From positions 18,275 through 82,274 of the forward strand of contig CAMVDU010000008.1 in NCBI GenBank assembly GCA_947166345.1: DNA of 64,000 nt, written 5' to 3'. The stretch's first letter is position 1; each line of letters opens with the position of its first letter. This document shows, piece by piece, positions 45,183 to 54,591 of the stretch. The position numbers and the translations under genes were made by a program. Below the pieces are notes generated by a model. The model made no database searches, was not told the DNA's origin, and saw only the letters and a program-made list of their open reading frames with translations. The DNA is from an uncultured Prevotellaceae bacterium. Lineage in GTDB: Bacteria > Bacteroidota > Bacteroidia > Bacteroidales > Bacteroidaceae.

Positions 45183-45667
45183 AAGTTAAGAGTGAAGAAT
45201 GAAGAGTGAAGAATTGGCTTCCGCAATCCCTACCATCATCTGTCACTAGGTATTAATATTATTCTTTATTGTTTTAATTGACGAAACCAGTAAGGCAATA
45301 ATTTCATTACAATCTACAGACATGCTTTCAAAAGCCCTGTCGTCCAAAATGGACACATCATGCAATAGGTTGAGCCAGTTCATTGTCTCATTGGCCTCTT
45401 TGAGAGCAATATGAAGTTTAGAAGCGAAGTCAGAAGGGCTTTGGGCAAATTCCGATTCATGAACATTTGCAGAGATTGATGTACCGGATTTCAGCACCTG
45501 TTTGTAGAGTGTCTGTAATTTCCAGTCGTTCTCTGTGAAATGGAGGAACATCTTCACAATCCGCACACCAAATGCATAGCTTTTAATGTGTAACGGGCCG
45601 TTTTCTCTGTTATAATGCATCATGGGCGGTAGCAAATTCTTCACTCTTCATTCTTCACTCTTCACTT
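45183..45667. mobile_element. Inverted-repeat cassette carrying an S23-type gene
   Basis: Arms 45183-45215 and 45635-45667 are complementary at 32 of 33 positions. They are built of 7-bp units (AGTTAAG, AGTGAAG, AATGAAG, AGTGAAG). The only gene inside is a four-helix-bundle protein. The right arm begins at the TAA of paaK and the left arm ends 8 bp before the ACT gene, so the unit sits exactly in an operon junction. Confidence 0.75.
45246..45644 (-). CDS. Four-helix-bundle protein (S23 / IVS-encoded type)
   Basis: 132 residues, all helical. SYAFGVRIVKMFLHF, LYKQVLKSGTSISANVHESE, SDFASKLHIALKEANETMNW and the C-terminal helix pattern match the family encoded in 23S rRNA intervening sequences. 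Avd of diversity-generating retroelements is a relative. The family forms basic pentameric barrels that bind nucleic acid. ATG 45644 lies inside the right repeat arm; MMHYNRENG just downstream is an alternative start. Function here unknown. Confidence 0.85.
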   Translation of the reverse strand: MKNLLPPMMHYNRENGPLHIKSYAFGVRIVKMFLHFTENDWKLQTLYKQVLKSGTSISANVHESEFAQSPSDFASKLHIALKEANETMNWLNLLHDVSILDDRAFESMSVDCNEIIALLVSSIKTIKNNINT

Positions 45668-47037
45668 TATTGATAGACCTTGCGTTTATCAACGACTCTG
45701 ACGGCCTTGCCTTCGCTGACGGGCAGCGTGCCACGTGGTACCAGCTTGACGCGCGGGGTGAGCAGAATCTCGTCTTTCAGTGCGCGGGTGATGTCCTTAC
45801 CCAACTGCTGCAGAGCTGCGTAGTCGTCGGTAGCTTCGCCCAGTTCCACCTCTACGGTCATGTTGTCGTTGTTGTCGTCTGTGGTCAGCGTGATGAGGTA
45901 GTTGTTGCCCAGGGCTGGGAACTGCATCAGGATCTTCTCAATCTGGATGGGGAAGATATTGACGCCGCGCAACACCATCATATCGTCTGAGCGACCACGC
46001 ATGCGATCCAGACGGATATGGTTGCGTCCGCAGGGGCATGAACGACCCAACACACGGGTCAGGTCACGGGTACGGTAGCGCAGCAGGGGCATAGCCTCAC
46101 GGCAAAGCGTTGTCAGTACCAGCTCGCCAATCTCACCATCGGGAACGGGTTCCAGCGTCTCTGGGTCGACTATCTCCACGATGTAGTAGTCTTCCCAGAA
46201 GTGTAGTCCGTTCTGCTCAGGACACTCGAAGCCCACACCAGGACCACACATCTCTGACATACCAAAAGAGTTGTAGGCCTTCACACCCATCATCTCCTCG
46301 ATACGCTTGCGCTGTTCCTCTGAGTGGGGTTCGGCGCCGATGGCCAGTACCTTCAGCTTCGTGTCACGACGAGGATCAACACCCTGCTCCTGCATCACCT
46401 CGTAGAGGCGGGTTACATAACTGGGAACGGCGTGGATAGCAGTCGTGCCGAAGTCAGTAATGAACTTAATCTGTCGCAGCGAGTTTCCTGCTGCAGCGGG
46501 TACGGTGAGCATGCCCAGTTTCTCGGCACCATACTGGAAGCCCAGACCACCAGTAAACATGCCGTAGCCACTGGAGTTCTGGAACACATCGTCAGGACGC
46601 AGGCCCACCATCCACAGATTACGAGCCACCTGGTTGGCCCACTCGTCAAGGTCTTTCTTTGTGTGCAGGATAACAGTAGGATTACCTGTAGTACCTGATG
46701 ATGAGTGCAGGCGCACGCAGTCTTTTAGGGGTACACAGGCCATACCGAAAGGATAGGTTTCGCGCAGATCTTGCTTGGTTGTAAATGGCAGCTTGCGCAC
46801 GTCATCCAACGTTTTAATATCTTCAGGTGTGATACCTGCTTCCTTGAATTTTTTCTGGTAGAACGCGTTGTTCATGCAGTGGCGAACAGTCTCTTTGAGC
46901 CGCTCCAGCTGGAACGCCTCTATTTGTTCGCGTGTCATGGTTTCACGTTCAGGGTTAAAGTAAAGACTCTCCCCCGACCCCTCCCTGTGAGGGAGGGGAG
47001 TGGACAGACTTTTCGTTTGTTTGTTTTCGTTACTCAT
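45667..47037 (-). CDS. paaK: Phenylacetate-CoA ligase 1
   Basis: 456 residues, AMP-forming ligase that activates phenylacetate or related aryl acids. The P-loop-like motif is LHSSSGTTGNPTVI; GMSEMCGPGVGFECP and YRTRDLTRVLGRSCPCG also fit. The conserved N-terminus begins at YFNPERETMTREQIEAFQLE. The 25 residues before it (including STPLPHREGSGES) are encoded by the end of the DUF559 cassette. Start 47037 overlaps the DUF559 stop by 8 bp. Confidence 0.92.
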   Translation of the reverse strand: MSNENKQTKSLSTPLPHREGSGESLYFNPERETMTREQIEAFQLERLKETVRHCMNNAFYQKKFKEAGITPEDIKTLDDVRKLPFTTKQDLRETYPFGMACVPLKDCVRLHSSSGTTGNPTVILHTKKDLDEWANQVARNLWMVGLRPDDVFQNSSGYGMFTGGLGFQYGAEKLGMLTVPAAAGNSLRQIKFITDFGTTAIHAVPSYVTRLYEVMQEQGVDPRRDTKLKVLAIGAEPHSEEQRKRIEEMMGVKAYNSFGMSEMCGPGVGFECPEQNGLHFWEDYYIVEIVDPETLEPVPDGEIGELVLTTLCREAMPLLRYRTRDLTRVLGRSCPCGRNHIRLDRMRGRSDDMMVLRGVNIFPIQIEKILMQFPALGNNYLITLTTDDNNDNMTVEVELGEATDDYAALQQLGKDITRALKDEILLTPRVKLVPRGTLPVSEGKAVRVVDKRKVYQ

Positions 47038-47452
47038 TGAAATATTGTTCTATTTGGTCTATAACATATTCAATATTATTAAGAACCTCTTCATTGGTGA
47101 AACGGATGATATGATATCCCTTACACTCCAGGTCTTGTTCCCTCAGTAAATCGTCTTCATTTTGACGAGGTTCTGAGTGATAACCTCCGTCTACCTCTAT
47201 AATAAGACCGCCACTACGTGAAACAAAATCAACAATAAAGTCTCCAATCACATGCTGACGTAAAAACTTCACCCCTGCTACACCTAGTCTCAGGTGTTCC
47301 CATAGTACGATTTCAGCAGGTGTTGCATTACTTCGATTCTTTCTTGCAAACTCCTTCAGTATTTGATACCTGTCAGGAGAAGCGGTCTTATAACCCATTA
47401 TATGTTCTATATACTCCCCTCCCTCACAGGGAGGGGCTGGGGGGAGAGTCTT
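46963..47452. mobile_element. Inverted-repeat cassette carrying a DUF559 endonuclease
   Basis: Arms 46963-47001 and 47413-47452 are nearly identical inverted repeats (AAGACTCTCCCCC ... GGGAGGGGAGT). Each is itself a GC-rich palindrome around CCCTCCC-TGTGA-GGGAGGG. The 490-bp unit lies between the TAG of paaK2 (first base of the stop triplet at 47453) and the conserved start of paaK1. The only complete gene inside is the DUF559 gene. Confidence 0.78.
47030..47398 (-). CDS. DUF559 (VSR-like) endonuclease-domain protein
   Basis: 122 residues. A PD-(D/E)xK-type core as in DUF559: NRSNATPAEIVLWEHLR, VKFLRQHVIGDFIVDF, then LIIEVDGGYH (catalytic Glu/Asp) and YHIIRFTNEEVLNN. The family is related to Vsr-type nucleases, function mostly unknown. 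Flanked by inverted repeats and wedged between two paaK genes, consistent with a mobile or homing-like unit (inference). Confidence 0.85.
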   Translation of the reverse strand: MGYKTASPDRYQILKEFARKNRSNATPAEIVLWEHLRLGVAGVKFLRQHVIGDFIVDFVSRSGGLIIEVDGGYHSEPRQNEDDLLREQDLECKGYHIIRFTNEEVLNNIEYVIDQIEQYFNE

Positions 47453-48760
47453 CTATAGTTTACGATTATCAATTACATGCGCACTCTTGCCTTGCGAGCG
47501 TTCGATGGTGCCAGGTGCCTTCAACTGTACCTTAGCGGCTATCGAGAGCACGCTCTTCAGTTTGTTGGCCAGCTTCTTCTCGAGGGCATCGACGGCAGCA
47601 GGCGTGTCAAATGTCGAGGTGAACACCTCCTGACGCAGCTCTACCTGTACCAGCAGCGTGTCGAGGTTCTTCTCGCGGTCAACGACGAGCATATAGCGTG
47701 GTGCAAACTCAGGCAGCGACAACACGACGCTCTCTACCTGTGATGGGAACACGTTAATACCCCGGATGATCAACATATCGTCGCTTCGGCCTTGGATTCG
47801 ACCCATACGCACGCTGGTACGACCACACTCGCATTGGCCGTCCATCAGCGTACAGAGGTCACGGGTGCGATAGCGGATGACGGGCATACCCTCCTTGGTC
47901 AGCGTCGTAAACACCAGCTCACCAGTCTGTCCGTAGGGCAGGGGCTCCAGCGTTACGGGGTCGATGATCTCAGGATAGAAATGGTCTTCGTTGATATGTG
48001 AGCCGTGCTGCATCTCGCACTCATAACTCACGCTCGGTCCCATCACTTCTGAGAGTCCATAGATGTTATAGCCCTTCAGTCCCAGGCGTTCTTCTATCTC
48101 CTTACGCATGCTCTCTGTCCAAGGCTCAGCGCCAAAGGCACCCACGCGCAGTTTCAGTTCCTCTTTCTTGATGCCGAGCTTGTCCATCGTCTCTGCCAGA
48201 TAGAGGGCATACGACGGTGTGCAAGCCAGACCTGTGATACCCAGGTCGCGGATCAGTTTAAGATGTTTCTCCGTATTACCTGTGCCGGCAGGGATGACGC
48301 TGGCACCCAGATGTTCCACACCATAGTGGGCACCCAGACCGCCAGTAAACAAACCGTAGCCATAAGCCACCGAGAAGACATCATCGCGGGTGATGCCATA
48401 GGCCGTCAGACAGCGTGCCATACACTCGCTCCACACACCGATGTCCTTCCTCGTGTAGCCCACGATGGTGGGGTTGCCTGTCGTACCGCTCGAAGCATGA
48501 ATACGAATAATCTCACTCTTCGGCGCAGCCTGCAGACCAAAGGGATAGTTGTCTCTCAGGTCTTTCTTTGTGGTGAACGGCAACTTCTTGATATCCTCAA
48601 TCGTCTGAATATCATCGGGACTGATGTCCATCTCCTGTAATTTGTTGCGATAGAACGGCACGTTATGATAGACGTATTCCACAATCTTGTGCAATCTTTT
48701 ACCTTGCAGCGCGCTCATCTCGTCGCGGCTCATGCATTCCTTGTTAGGATTCCAAATCAT
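47453..48760 (-). CDS. paaK: Phenylacetate-CoA ligase 2
   Basis: 435 residues, complete ordinary PaaK start MIWNPNKECMSRDEMSALQG. Ligase motif HASSGTTGNPTIVGY; GLSEVMGPSVSYEC, YRTRDLCTLMDGQCECG. Paralog of the next gene; two ligases suggest different aryl acids (phenyl-, indole-, hydroxyphenyl-acetate). It has its own promoter (48791-48822). The stop codon touches the DUF559 cassette. Confidence 0.93.
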   Translation of the reverse strand: MIWNPNKECMSRDEMSALQGKRLHKIVEYVYHNVPFYRNKLQEMDISPDDIQTIEDIKKLPFTTKKDLRDNYPFGLQAAPKSEIIRIHASSGTTGNPTIVGYTRKDIGVWSECMARCLTAYGITRDDVFSVAYGYGLFTGGLGAHYGVEHLGASVIPAGTGNTEKHLKLIRDLGITGLACTPSYALYLAETMDKLGIKKEELKLRVGAFGAEPWTESMRKEIEERLGLKGYNIYGLSEVMGPSVSYECEMQHGSHINEDHFYPEIIDPVTLEPLPYGQTGELVFTTLTKEGMPVIRYRTRDLCTLMDGQCECGRTSVRMGRIQGRSDDMLIIRGINVFPSQVESVVLSLPEFAPRYMLVVDREKNLDTLLVQVELRQEVFTSTFDTPAAVDALEKKLANKLKSVLSIAAKVQLKAPGTIERSQGKSAHVIDNRKL

Positions 48761-48790
48761 CTTGTTGTACTATTAAAAAACAATTGGCGA

Positions 48791-48822
48791 CAAAATTACA
48801 ACAATTCCCGCACATAACCAAA
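48791..48822 (-). promoter_or_regulatory. Promoter of paaK2
   Basis: TTTG (48819-48822), 20-nt gap, TAATTTTG (48791-48798) on the minus strand. Confidence 0.8.
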
Positions 48823-48860
48823 CGAATTGAAAGAAAAATGGCTGCTTTCCTTTCAATTCG
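48823..48860 (-). terminator. Hairpin after the aminotransferase gene
   Basis: CGAATTGAAAG (48823-48833) and CTTTCAATTCG (48850-48860) are perfect 11-bp arms, loop 16 nt, 30 bp beyond the aminotransferase stop and directly before the paaK2 -33 box. No clear U-tract. Confidence 0.5.
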
Positions 48861-48889
48861 TTAATGTGGACAATGTCTTGTCTTGATTG

Positions 48890-50200
48890 CTATGCGTTGT
48901 TTTCTGCGAAGATGGCCATGCGCTCTTCAAGTTGGGCATACTGGTGATCCTCAATAAATGAGGTACACACGCGCAAGCCCTCCTGGTGCGAACCCGTGGT
49001 GATGAGGCAGATGGCGCTGACGCCGTAGTACATCAGCTCACGAGCCAGCTGTCCGCTGGTCATGTTCTTGTAGCCGATGGTGAAGTAGAAGCCGTCGGCG
49101 ATGGGGTGACCCATATCGGTGTCATAGACGATATGGAAGCCGTGACGCAGGAAGATCTCCTTCAGCTTATGGGCGCGCTCACCATACACTTTGATGTCTT
49201 CGCGGAAGTTGTATTTACCGTCGCAGGCTGCACGAAACATCTCACAAAGGGCATACTGGGCCGAATGGCTGGTGCCGCTGCTGAGGGCATAGAGCATGCG
49301 GGTAGAGAAGACCAGACCAAAGGGCAGTCCCTCATAGCGGGCGGCGAGGTCGTCGAAATGACGATGGAACAGCTTGTCGCCGATGCATACCACGCCGATG
49401 CGCTCACCGGCATAGCTGAAAGCCTTGGAGCCAGAGATGAGCAGCATGAAGTTGTCAGTATAGTGAGCCACACTGGGCTGATAGGGAGGCTCGAAAGGCT
49501 TTGACAGATCCTTGCGGAAGTCCATAGCAAAGTAGGCGAGGTCTTCCATAACGATGGCGTCGTACTTTGTGGCCAGTGTGCCGATGGTCTGCAACTCGCT
49601 ATCCGTCAGACAGATCCATGCAGGGTTGTTGGGGTTCGAATAGACGATGGCACAGATATTGCCTTTCTCGAGGTAGCTTTCGAGTTTTGGTCCCAGCTTG
49701 TCGCCACGGAAGTCATAGACATCGAAGGTCTCGTACTTCACGCCCTGTACCTGCAGCTGCATCTTCTGTACGGGAAAGCCAGGGTCGATGAACAGCACGG
49801 TGTCCTTCTTCTTATCGGCCTGCGAACAGGTAAGGAACGAGGCAAATGTGCCCTGCATAGAGCCAGTTACGGGTACGCAACCTTCAGGGGCGATATCGAC
49901 ATTGATGAAAGCCTTAACAAATCGTGAAGCCTGCTTCTTCAGTTCGGGGTAGCCCTGAATGTCAGGATAGCTATGGGCGATACCATCCTGCAGCGCCTTG
50001 ACCTGAGCATCGACGCCCACCTGTGCAGCAGGCAGGCCAGGTATGCCCATCTCCATCTTGATATATTCCACACCGCTCTCCTTCTCGGCCGTAGCTGCCA
50101 CCTGCTTCACCTCGCGGATGGTGGCCTTGGCGAAGTCCTGAATGCCCATCTTGGCAATCAGTGTGTCAACGATCTCTTTCTTGATTGGGGTTGGTTTCAT
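48890..50200 (-). CDS. PLP-dependent aminotransferase, class I/II
   Basis: 436 residues, fold-type I. YSNPNNPAWICL, the DLAYFAMDF aspartate that contacts pyridoxal, and SGSKAFSYAGERIG with the Schiff-base lysine are all present. Beside iorAB and paaK it most likely interconverts aromatic amino acids and aryl-pyruvates. Between iorB and paaK2, with a period-8 repeat (50209-50242) directly before its start. Confidence 0.9.
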   Translation of the reverse strand: MKPTPIKKEIVDTLIAKMGIQDFAKATIREVKQVAATAEKESGVEYIKMEMGIPGLPAAQVGVDAQVKALQDGIAHSYPDIQGYPELKKQASRFVKAFINVDIAPEGCVPVTGSMQGTFASFLTCSQADKKKDTVLFIDPGFPVQKMQLQVQGVKYETFDVYDFRGDKLGPKLESYLEKGNICAIVYSNPNNPAWICLTDSELQTIGTLATKYDAIVMEDLAYFAMDFRKDLSKPFEPPYQPSVAHYTDNFMLLISGSKAFSYAGERIGVVCIGDKLFHRHFDDLAARYEGLPFGLVFSTRMLYALSSGTSHSAQYALCEMFRAACDGKYNFREDIKVYGERAHKLKEIFLRHGFHIVYDTDMGHPIADGFYFTIGYKNMTSGQLARELMYYGVSAICLITTGSHQEGLRVCTSFIEDHQYAQLEERMAIFAENNA

Positions 50201-50208
50201 TTCTTTTT

Positions 50209-50242
50209 CGTTATGACGTTATAACGTTACATCGTTATCACG
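50209..50242. repeat. Period-8 CGTTATnn repeat at iorB/aminotransferase junction
   Basis: CGTTATGA, CGTTATAA, CGTTACAT, CGTTATCA, CG. The same word family is in the iorA/iorB junction (50828-50853). Confidence 0.8.
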
Positions 50243-50248
50243 AAAGGA

Positions 50249-50821
50249 TTATTTCTGCGCCTCGCGGCCTAAGGCCAGCGCTTTGATATTGGCCTCTACG
50301 ATTGCCTCGCCCTTGCGTCCGAACACACGACGGATGGCCTGCTCCAGCTTCTCGTATTCAATACCCAAGGCTTTCTGGGCAGCACCCAGCAGGATGACAT
50401 TGGCCGAGCGGGGCACACCATTGTCCTTTGCCATCTGTTCGATATCGATGCTGATGACGTTGGGCAACTGTGCGAGGTCATTTTTGATGACCTCCATATC
50501 GGGATAGTTGGGGATGTTGACAAAGGGAGTCGAAGAGGTGATGATCCAACCGTCCTTCGACAGGTAGGGCAGGTAGCGCAGGGCTTCCATTGGTTCCATC
50601 GAGATGATGACATCGGCACCGCCCTTGGGAATGAGGTCGCTGTGGATGGGTTCGCTCGAGATACGCAGGTTCGACTGCACATCGCCACCGCGCTGGCTCA
50701 TGCCGTGTACCTCGGCCTGCTTGATGTTAAGGTTCTCGTTCATGGCGGCCTCGCCTATGATGGTGGCAATAGAGAGGATACCCTGTCCTCCGACGCCGCA
50801 AAGAATGATATCTGTTTTCAT
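50249..50821 (-). CDS. iorB: Indolepyruvate oxidoreductase subunit beta
   Basis: 190 residues, gamma-type domain of 2-oxoacid:ferredoxin oxidoreductases (ILCGVGGQGILSIATIIGEAA; EVHGMSQRGGDVQSNLRIS). Partner of IorA in converting aryl-pyruvates to aryl-acetyl-CoA, or the reverse reductive carboxylation. Confidence 0.94.
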   Translation of the reverse strand: MKTDIILCGVGGQGILSIATIIGEAAMNENLNIKQAEVHGMSQRGGDVQSNLRISSEPIHSDLIPKGGADVIISMEPMEALRYLPYLSKDGWIITSSTPFVNIPNYPDMEVIKNDLAQLPNVISIDIEQMAKDNGVPRSANVILLGAAQKALGIEYEKLEQAIRRVFGRKGEAIVEANIKALALGREAQK

Positions 50822-50827
50822 TGTCTT

Positions 50828-50848
50828 CGTTATTACGTTATGTCGATA

Positions 50849-50853
<5 letters not shown>
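50828..50853. repeat. Period-8 CGTTATnn repeat at iorA/iorB junction
   Basis: CGTTATTA, CGTTATGT, CGATATTA, CG; overlaps the iorA stop codon. Confidence 0.75.
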
Positions 50854-52477
<1,624 letters not shown>

Positions 52478-52515
52478 AAATCCTTATTTTGTCAAGTTTA
52501 AATGTTTCGTGCTTG

Positions 52516-52546
52516 CAAAGGTAATGTTTTTTGGCGATACGACAAA
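52516..52546 (-). promoter_or_regulatory. Promoter of iorA-iorB-aminotransferase operon
   Basis: TTTG (52543-52546), 19-nt gap, TACCTTTG (52516-52523) on the minus strand. Confidence 0.85.
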
Positions 52547-52609
52547 GGAAATAATCAAAAAAGACTCAAGAATAATTTGGCGGATTCAAGAAAAATGCCT
52601 ACTTTTGCA

Positions 52610-52617
52610 GTTGATGC
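52610..52617 (+). promoter_or_regulatory. -7 box of outer-membrane-like protein gene
   Basis: TACTTTTG, 21 nt before the ATG. No -33 TTTG at good spacing. Confidence 0.45.
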
Positions 52618-52638
52618 CAAATAATGAATGACTGAGAT

Positions 52639-53298
52639 ATGAGAAAGAGAATCATCATCGTGCTGTGCTGCCTCGTGCAGACCATCTTTGCCTCGGCACA
52701 GTCCGAAAGCTATAGAACCGTTTTCACGCCCTATTTTTCTGTTGGCGGCGCGTTTAATCTCGACTTCAACGTGCCAGCCTTCAGCGGCAGCCTGAGACTG
52801 ATGGGGCACGTGGGTACTGTCAACGACTTCTTCAATATCAACGTGGGTCTGGGCTATCGTGGTTTCTTTGACCTGGAGCCGCCACGTGAATTTATTGAAA
52901 ATCCTTCATTCTCTGACTGGATGCTTTATACGAATGATGATGACTATCGTAACGAAGTGCGTCCGATGGGCGGACAGATCATCATACCCGCAGAGGTGAT
53001 GGTCAATTTTGTGAAGATAGGCAGGAATACGGCTCTCTTTTTAGGTATAGGTGGTGAATATGGTTTCAAGCTGTACCAGTCGCATCGTTATGGGAGACAC
53101 TATGGTGCCCATATCATGTCCAATTCCAGTCAGGCCTTCTATCCTATGATTGGCATCAAGGGCGACACGGATGACGGGAGCTTTGTGGCCTCCCTCTATA
53201 TGCGTCGCTATGTGAAGAACTGCTTCAATAAGGAGTTGGATATAGACAAGTTCAATGGCAAGAACTATTTTGGTTTCCAGCTGTCCTTTGTCTTGTAA
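52639..53298 (+). CDS. Predicted outer-membrane beta-barrel protein
   Basis: 219 residues with a signal peptide (MRKRIIIVLCCLVQTIFASA, cut before QSES). It has alternating hydrophobic strands rich in Gly/Tyr/Phe (TPYFSVGGAFNLDF, NINVGLGYRGFF, GIGGEYGFKLY) and ends with an aromatic residue near the C-terminus (YFGFQLSFVL). That is typical of an outer-membrane barrel. Family not recognised. Confidence 0.7.
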   Translation: MRKRIIIVLCCLVQTIFASAQSESYRTVFTPYFSVGGAFNLDFNVPAFSGSLRLMGHVGTVNDFFNINVGLGYRGFFDLEPPREFIENPSFSDWMLYTNDDDYRNEVRPMGGQIIIPAEVMVNFVKIGRNTALFLGIGGEYGFKLYQSHRYGRHYGAHIMSNSSQAFYPMIGIKGDTDDGSFVASLYMRRYVKNCFNKELDIDKFNGKNYFGFQLSFVL

Positions 53299-53319
53299 AC
53301 CGTTAGCAACTGAAAAGAT

Positions 53320-54552
53320 ATGGTACTTAATTATATTTGGATAGCGTTTTTTGTCATTGCCTTTATCATCGCTCTGGTGAGGCTGGTGTTTATGGGCGAT
53401 TTCGAGGTGTTCCCAGAAATGATGAACTCCACGTTTGACTCGTCGAAGACGGCCTTCGAGATCTCTCTGGGTCTCACGGGCGTGCTGGCCCTGTGGCTTG
53501 GCATCATGAAGATTGGCGAGAAGGGTGGTATCGTCAACGCCCTGGCTCGCTGGCTCAGTCCTGTGTTTACCCGTCTGTTTCCTGACATACCCAAAGGTCA
53601 TCCTGTGACGGGTAGCATCTTTATGAATATCTCGGCCAACATGCTGGGACTGGACAATGCCGCTACCCCTATGGGCTTAAAGGCTATGGAACAGATGCAG
53701 GAGTTGAACACCAAGAAGGACACCGCTACAAATCCGATGATTATGTTCCTGGTGCTGAATACCAGCGGACTGACAATCATCCCCATCGGGGTGATGGTCT
53801 ATCGCGCCCAACAAGGAGCCGCCCAGCCTACCGACATCTTCGTGCCAATCCTGTTGGCAACGTTCTTCTCGACGTTGGCTGGCGTCATCATTACTGCCCT
53901 CTATCAGAAAATCAACCTGCTGAACCGCACCCTGCTACTGACACTTGGCGGAGCCGCCCTGATGGTGGCTGCCATCATCAGGGGCTTCATGCAGTTGGAC
54001 AGTGTGATTATGAACCTCGTTTCTACCTCAGCAGCCAATATCATACTGATGACCATTATCCTCTGTTTCATCTTGGCTGGTGTGCGAAAGAAGGTCAATG
54101 TCTATGACGCCTTCATCGAGGGCGCCAAGGACGGCTTCTCAACGGCAGTCCGCATCATTCCCTATCTGGTGGCTATCCTTGTGGGAATAGGCGTCTTCCG
54201 CGCCTCTGGAGCTATGGACATGCTCATCGATGGCATCCGCTGGCTGGTGGCAGCGCTCGGCTTTAACACCGACTTCGTGGGGGCTTTGCCTACGGCTCTG
54301 ATGAAACCCCTCAGCGGCAGTGGAGCCCGTGGTATGATGGTCGATGCGATGTCCACCTATGGTGCCGACTCGTTTGTGGGTCGTCTGTCGTGTATCTTCC
54401 AGGGTTCTACTGATACTACCTTCTATATCCTGGCAGTCTATTTCGGCAGCGTGGGCATCCGCTATACGCGACATGCAGTCACTTGCGGACTGTTGGCCGA
54501 CCTTGCAGGAATGATTTCTGCCGTGATGATAGCGTACATGTTCTTCGGATAG
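53320..54552 (+). CDS. SpmA-SpmB fusion, nucleoside-recognition (Gate) membrane protein
   Basis: 410 residues. The first half is like spore maturation protein A (SLGLTGVLALWLGIMKIGE, NMLGLDNAATPMGLKAM, LNTSGLTIIPIGVM); the second is like SpmB (RIIPYLVAILVGIGVFRASG, STDTTFYILAVYFGSVGI). In sporulating Firmicutes these are two genes. Fused forms occur in non-sporulating bacteria with unknown role. Confidence 0.9.
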   Translation: MVLNYIWIAFFVIAFIIALVRLVFMGDFEVFPEMMNSTFDSSKTAFEISLGLTGVLALWLGIMKIGEKGGIVNALARWLSPVFTRLFPDIPKGHPVTGSIFMNISANMLGLDNAATPMGLKAMEQMQELNTKKDTATNPMIMFLVLNTSGLTIIPIGVMVYRAQQGAAQPTDIFVPILLATFFSTLAGVIITALYQKINLLNRTLLLTLGGAALMVAAIIRGFMQLDSVIMNLVSTSAANIILMTIILCFILAGVRKKVNVYDAFIEGAKDGFSTAVRIIPYLVAILVGIGVFRASGAMDMLIDGIRWLVAALGFNTDFVGALPTALMKPLSGSGARGMMVDAMSTYGADSFVGRLSCIFQGSTDTTFYILAVYFGSVGIRYTRHAVTCGLLADLAGMISAVMIAYMFFG

Positions 54553-54559
54553 GCTCAGT

Positions 54560-54586
54560 CCTATAAGTCCAATAAGCCCCATAAGA
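54560..54586 (+). repeat. Period-9 phrase repeat before the flippase gene
   Basis: CCTATAAGT, CCAATAAGC, CCCATAAGA, ending 5 bp before the start codon. Confidence 0.75.
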
Positions 54587-54591
54587 AAACT

